Positions 60,374 through 64,000 of a stretch of 64,000 nucleotides of DNA are shown piece after piece. Under the pieces are notes generated by a model, which had not been told where the DNA came from, did not search any database, and worked only from the letters and a program-made list of their open reading frames with translations. Each line of letters starts with the position of its first letter. Position 1 is the stretch's first letter. This DNA comes from SHZI01 sp964417725 (lineage in GTDB: Bacteria > Pseudomonadota > Gammaproteobacteria > Steroidobacterales > GCA-2729495): positions 37,817 to 101,816 of the forward strand of contig CAYQIV010000011.1 in assembly GCA_964417725.1 (NCBI GenBank), read 5' to 3'. The position numbers and the translations under genes are program-made.

Positions 60374-62613
60374 TGCCCCCCGAGTATCGCCGTGACGTGT
60401 GCTGCGAAGCGTGCCGGCGGCGTGAAGCCGACGATTCGCCACGCCTCGTTTTCCTGGCCGCTTGCATCGAAGAAGACGATGGTGGGCGGACCGATGATGC
60501 CGAAGCGGCGCATCAGTGCCTGGTCGTCGACATCGACGGCAGTGACATCGGCCTGCAGGAGGACCATGTTGGCCAGCGCCGCACGCACCTCGGCAGCCTG
60601 GAAGGTGTCGCGCTCCATCTGTTTGCACGATGTGCACCAATCGGCATAGAAGTCGAGCATCAGGGCCTTGCCGGCAGCGCGTGCCGCTGTCAGTTCGCGC
60701 TCGAGGTCGGCGAGGGTCTTGATCGGCGTGAACTGTTCCGGGTGACGGGTCGCGGAGATGCCGGCTGGCGTATCGCCGCGGAATTGCAGTGGTCTCAGCG
60801 GGTCGTCGTTACCGGCCAGCGCGCCGACCAGCAGCGCTGCCCCGTACAGGCAGGCGGCGAGGCCGGCGGCCTTGCCGAGTTTGTGGCCGGTGCCGGCCTC
60901 CTGGCCAAGCCGGGTGAACGCGCCGAGGAAGACGCCGGCGGCGACCAGCAGCAGCCCCCACGCCGCCAGCGTCAGTGCCGCGGGCCACAGCCGGTCGAGC
61001 ATCCATGCGGCGAGGCCGAGCATCATCAGGCCGAAGAGCGTCTTGACCGTATTCATCCACGGCCCGGCCCTGGGCATCAGGCGGCCGGCGGAGGCGCCGA
61101 TGGCGAGCAGCGGCAGGCCCATGCCGATGGCCAGCGCGAACAGCGCGGCACCGCCGCGCACCATGTCGCCGCTGCGCGCGATCAGCGTCAGCGCGGCCAC
61201 CAGCGGCGGCGTCACGCAGGTGGTGACGATTGCCGCGGAGATCACGCCCATCAGCGCGGCACCGGCCACGCCGCCGGTGTGCTGTCGGCCGGAGATCATC
61301 GCCAGGCGTGTCTGCCAGGCCGAGGGCAGCTGCAGGGCGTAGAGGCCGAACATCGACAGCGCCATGGCGACGAAGACGAGGGCCACGGTGATGATCACCC
61401 ACGGTTGCTGGAACAGCGCCTGCACCTGGGCGCCGGCCGCGGCGACGACGATGCCGAGCACGGTGTAGGTCAGCGCCATGCCGAGCACATAGGCCAGCGC
61501 GAGCAGGAAGGCGCGCATGTCGCTGACGTTGCCGCCCTGACCGACGATGATGCCGGAGAGTATCGGGTACATCGGCAGGCAGCACGGTGTGAAGGACAGC
61601 AGCAGGCCGAGGCCGGCGAACAGCGCCATCACCGCGGCCAGGTGGCCGTCGACGATGACCGACATCAGGCGGTCCTGCTCGGATTGCGGCGCCGGCCCGT
61701 CGAAGGCGGAGGTGCCGGATGTCGCGGCCGGCAGTTGCAGTGGGGTCGACACGCGTTGCGGCGGATAGCAGATGCTGCCGTCCTTGCAGCCCTGGAAGGC
61801 CACGTCCAGCGTCACCGTCCGCGCCTCGGGCCCGGCGCGCTGCAGGGGCAGGGTGAGCGTTACCGTGTCGTAGTGCACGAGGGTGTCGCCGTATTCCTCG
61901 TCCCATTTGGGCGTGCCGGCGGGCAGGATGGGCGTGCCGGCCCGCACCGCCGGGTCGTCGATGGCGGCCTCGAGCGTGTGCCGGTAGAGGTAGTAGCCTG
62001 TGGCGATCGTCCACTCGACCTCGACGGTGAAGGGGTCGACCGCTTCCGCGCGCCAGCGGAAGGCCGCTTCGGCAGGCAGCGGGGCATCACCCCCGCCGGC
62101 GCGCCGGCCCATCAGCCGGCCGAAGGTATCGGCGGGGGCGGTTGGGGTCGCAGGCAGATCGACCCGGGCCACCCAGTCCTGTGGCGGGTAGCACAGGCCG
62201 ATGTCTGCACAGCCCTGTACACGCAGGCCGATCTGCGCCGGCCCCCCGGTGGCCGGCCGCGCGTCGAGCGGCAGGCGGATCTCGGTGACGCCACGATAGA
62301 TCTCCATCGGGCCGAAGAACTCGTCCTCGTGCGGGATGCCCGCCGGCAGTTGCGGCTCGCCGAGCACGACGCCCGGCGTGGCCGACGTATAGGCCATGCG
62401 CTCGCGGTAGAGGTAGTAGCCGGGGGTGATGTCCCAGCGGACGATGACCTCGCTGCCTTCGACGCGCGCGCTGTAGGGAAAGGCTTTTTCCGGGCGCAGC
62501 ACCTCCTGCGCGGCGGCGCCCCCCACCTGAAGCCACAGCAGCAGGGCCAGCAGGGCGAGGTGGCGATGACCCTGTCGGTCGGGTCGTGCCGCGGGCGTCT
62601 GTGTCGGGTTCAT
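60370..62613 (-). CDS. dsbD: DsbD thiol:disulfide interchange protein with duplicated N-terminal domain
   Basis: DsbD carries reducing power from cytoplasmic thioredoxin to the periplasm. This one is 747 residues, about 180 longer than E. coli DsbD. The extra length is a second nDsbD-like domain: residues 38-155 with CADIGLC (Cys135/Cys141) and 180-296 with CKDGSIC (Cys276/Cys282), each with GYYLYR and CYPPQ. The membrane domain has FTPCCLP (Cys344/345) and TTCVTPP, and the C-terminal thioredoxin domain has ADWCTSCK. The signal peptide ends near GGAAAQ. The ATG at 62611-62613 overlaps the cutA stop. Confidence 0.93.
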   Translation of the reverse strand: MNPTQTPAARPDRQGHRHLALLALLLWLQVGGAAAQEVLRPEKAFPYSARVEGSEVIVRWDITPGYYLYRERMAYTSATPGVVLGEPQLPAGIPHEDEFFGPMEIYRGVTEIRLPLDARPATGGPAQIGLRVQGCADIGLCYPPQDWVARVDLPATPTAPADTFGRLMGRRAGGGDAPLPAEAAFRWRAEAVDPFTVEVEWTIATGYYLYRHTLEAAIDDPAVRAGTPILPAGTPKWDEEYGDTLVHYDTVTLTLPLQRAGPEARTVTLDVAFQGCKDGSICYPPQRVSTPLQLPAATSGTSAFDGPAPQSEQDRLMSVIVDGHLAAVMALFAGLGLLLSFTPCCLPMYPILSGIIVGQGGNVSDMRAFLLALAYVLGMALTYTVLGIVVAAAGAQVQALFQQPWVIITVALVFVAMALSMFGLYALQLPSAWQTRLAMISGRQHTGGVAGAALMGVISAAIVTTCVTPPLVAALTLIARSGDMVRGGAALFALAIGMGLPLLAIGASAGRLMPRAGPWMNTVKTLFGLMMLGLAAWMLDRLWPAALTLAAWGLLLVAAGVFLGAFTRLGQEAGTGHKLGKAAGLAACLYGAALLVGALAGNDDPLRPLQFRGDTPAGISATRHPEQFTPIKTLADLERELTAARAAGKALMLDFYADWCTSCKQMERDTFQAAEVRAALANMVLLQADVTAVDVDDQALMRRFGIIGPPTIVFFDASGQENEAWRIVGFTPPARFAAHVTAILGGQ

Positions 62614-62933
62614 CGTGTCGTGGCCTGTGCGATCCAGTCGAGATAGTCCGTCGTGCCGGCCACCACCGGGAGGGCGATGATCTCCGGCACCTCGTAAGGG
62701 TGCCCTGCGCGCAGCGCGTCGGCCAGCGCCGGCCAGCGCGCCGGTGTGGTCTTGATCAGCAGCAGCACCTCGGTGTCGTCGACCACCCGGCCTTCCCAGC
62801 GGTACAGGGCACGCACGCCGGCGATCCGGTTGACACATGCCGCCAGGCCGCGCTCGACGACGTCGGTGGCGAGGGCAGTGGCGGCGGCTTCGTCCGGGCA
62901 GGTGCACAGCACGACCAGGGCGGGGTGTTCCAT
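62610..62933 (-). CDS. cutA: Divalent-cation tolerance protein CutA
   Basis: A 107-residue trimeric alpha/beta protein. Motifs include LVVLCTCPDEAAATALA, ACVNRI, the YRWEGRVVDDTEVLLLIKTT stretch and HPYEVPEIIALPV. CutA1 has been linked to copper tolerance, though its structure resembles P-II proteins and its role is debated. It is the first gene of a coupled operon with dsbD, the arrangement found in E. coli. It is divergent from groES. Confidence 0.94.
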   Translation of the reverse strand: MEHPALVVLCTCPDEAAATALATDVVERGLAACVNRIAGVRALYRWEGRVVDDTEVLLLIKTTPARWPALADALRAGHPYEVPEIIALPVVAGTTDYLDWIAQATTR

Positions 62934-63020
62934 GGGCGACTCCGTTTTATGTCAAGTCATCAGCGGGCCGGGCGCATCAGCCCGATGGCCTGCCCGTTGC
63001 GGATGGACCGCCCGCGGGCC

Positions 63021-63048
63021 TTGAAATTCCGTCGTTCGCCCCTATGAT
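63021..63048 (+). promoter_or_regulatory. Promoter of groESL
   Basis: TTGAAA (63021-63026) and TATGAT (63043-63048), spacing 16, form a sigma70 promoter. The same stretch also reads CTTGAAA-N12-CCCCTATGA, close to the sigma32 consensus but with a slightly short spacer, so dual use is possible. Confidence 0.6.
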
Positions 63049-63074
63049 TAGCAGCCCCAAGGGGAGAGTGCTAA
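63048..63074 (+). promoter_or_regulatory. CIRCE operator (HrcA)
   Basis: TTAGCAGCC-N9-GAGTGCTAA matches the CIRCE consensus TTAGCACTC-N9-GAGTGCTAA, with an intact right arm and two mismatches in the left arm. It overlaps the -10 and start region of groESL, so HrcA repression is expected. Confidence 0.85.
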
Positions 63075-63136
63075 CAGTTTGCCGACCGGGCCCGACCGCG
63101 GGCCCGCCACGTATTGACCCAGAGGAGATTTTTCCA

Positions 63137-63427
63137 ATGAAAATCAGACCATTGCATGACCGCGTCATCATCAAGCGCCTCGAGGAAGAGCGTACCACCG
63201 CCGGTGGCATCGTGATTCCCGATTCGGCAACTGAAAAGCCGATGAAGGGCAAGGTCATTGCCGTCGGCAACGGCCGTCTGCTCGAGGGCGGTGACATCCG
63301 CCCGCTGGACATCAAGAAAGGTGACCACGTGCTGTTCGGCAAGTACAGCGGCACCGAGGTCAAGGTCGATGGCGAGGACCTGCTCGTCATGAAGGAAGAC
63401 GACATCATGGCCGTCATCGAAGGCTGA
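63137..63427 (+). CDS. groES: Co-chaperonin GroES
   Basis: A 96-residue GroES. The N-terminal IRPLHDRVIIKR, the mobile loop around EEERTTAGGIVIPDSA, and the C-terminal DLLVMKEDDIMAVIE are all standard. GAGGAG lies 12-17 bases before ATG 63137. The leader is about 80 bases from the CIRCE promoter. groEL starts 55 bases after the stop. Confidence 0.98.
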   Translation: MKIRPLHDRVIIKRLEEERTTAGGIVIPDSATEKPMKGKVIAVGNGRLLEGGDIRPLDIKKGDHVLFGKYSGTEVKVDGEDLLVMKEDDIMAVIEG

Positions 63428-63482
63428 TGACGACGTCCACCCCAATGCAACGCAATTCCTGAAGTTCAGAGGAAGACACATC

Positions 63483-64000
<518 letters not shown>

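Noticed and set aside
60373..62646. 757-codon plus-strand ORF
   Set aside because: Antisense to dsbD, rich in Gly/Arg/His/Gln as expected for a shadow frame.

Overview
This window is high-GC chromosomal DNA from a gammaproteobacterium that I cannot place to genus. Several gene neighbourhoods are typical of that class: polA-engB-cytochrome c4-dsbA, dapF-DUF484-xerC-hslVU, ubiE-ubiJ-ubiB, yifB-ubiK-glnK-amtB, hemX-hemY and cutA-dsbD-groESL. Coding density is very high and many genes overlap as ATGA or GTGA, which suggests translational coupling.

Layout. 1-5401: trp operon trpE(partial)-G-D-C-F-B-A. 5446-5988: META-domain lipoprotein. 5985-14260: arginine cluster argR-argG-[P-loop protein of unknown function]-argC-argD-argF'-argB-argH. 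14432-16284: two exported proteins (YadA-head-like repeats; dockerin-like repeats) and a GNAT remnant. 16302-17851: arfB, yqhA-like and arsC on the minus strand. 18026-23542: lptM, polA, a candidate sRNA, engB, cytochrome c4, lipid-anchored dsbA. 23549-24887: molybdopterin genes moaE, moaD and a MocA-like transferase. 25001-26769: FixL/FixJ-like oxygen-sensing pair. 26760-29049: three poorly characterised minus-strand genes. 29393-32840: a lower-GC patch next to tRNA-Arg(CCG) with transposase and integrase remnants around a UspE-like protein and a KefB-like antiporter. 33009-38191: Crp/Fnr regulator, cytochrome c5, yifB, ubiK and glnK-amtB behind a visible NtrC/sigma54 control region. 38313-47298: DUF4124 protein, hemXY, a ParA-like ATPase, dapF-DUF484-xerC-hslVU and a SpoU methyltransferase. 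47359-51567: NSS transporter, CBS protein, NmrA-like protein, a Fur-box promoter with no assigned gene, and a 37-residue membrane protein. 51728-58800: ubiE-ubiJ-ubiB, Tat-exported amine oxidase, corA, luciferase-like oxidoreductase. 58959-62933: coupled minus-strand operon cutA-dsbD-tlpA-ppk2. 63048-64000: CIRCE-controlled groES-groEL (groEL runs off the end).

The two observations I rate highest are these. First, the arginine cluster looks like the Bacteroidota N-succinyl type: its transcarbamylase has Ala at the position that separates N-succinylornithine from N-acetylornithine enzymes. No N-acylglutamate synthase or deacylase gene is visible in the cluster. It does carry a P-loop protein of unknown function that could fill a gap. 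Second, the polA-engB gap holds a sigmaE/AlgU-type promoter, three hairpins and a strong terminator, at the locus where Spot 42 and ErsA sRNAs are found in other gammaproteobacteria.

All calls come from reading the sequence; no database search was run.
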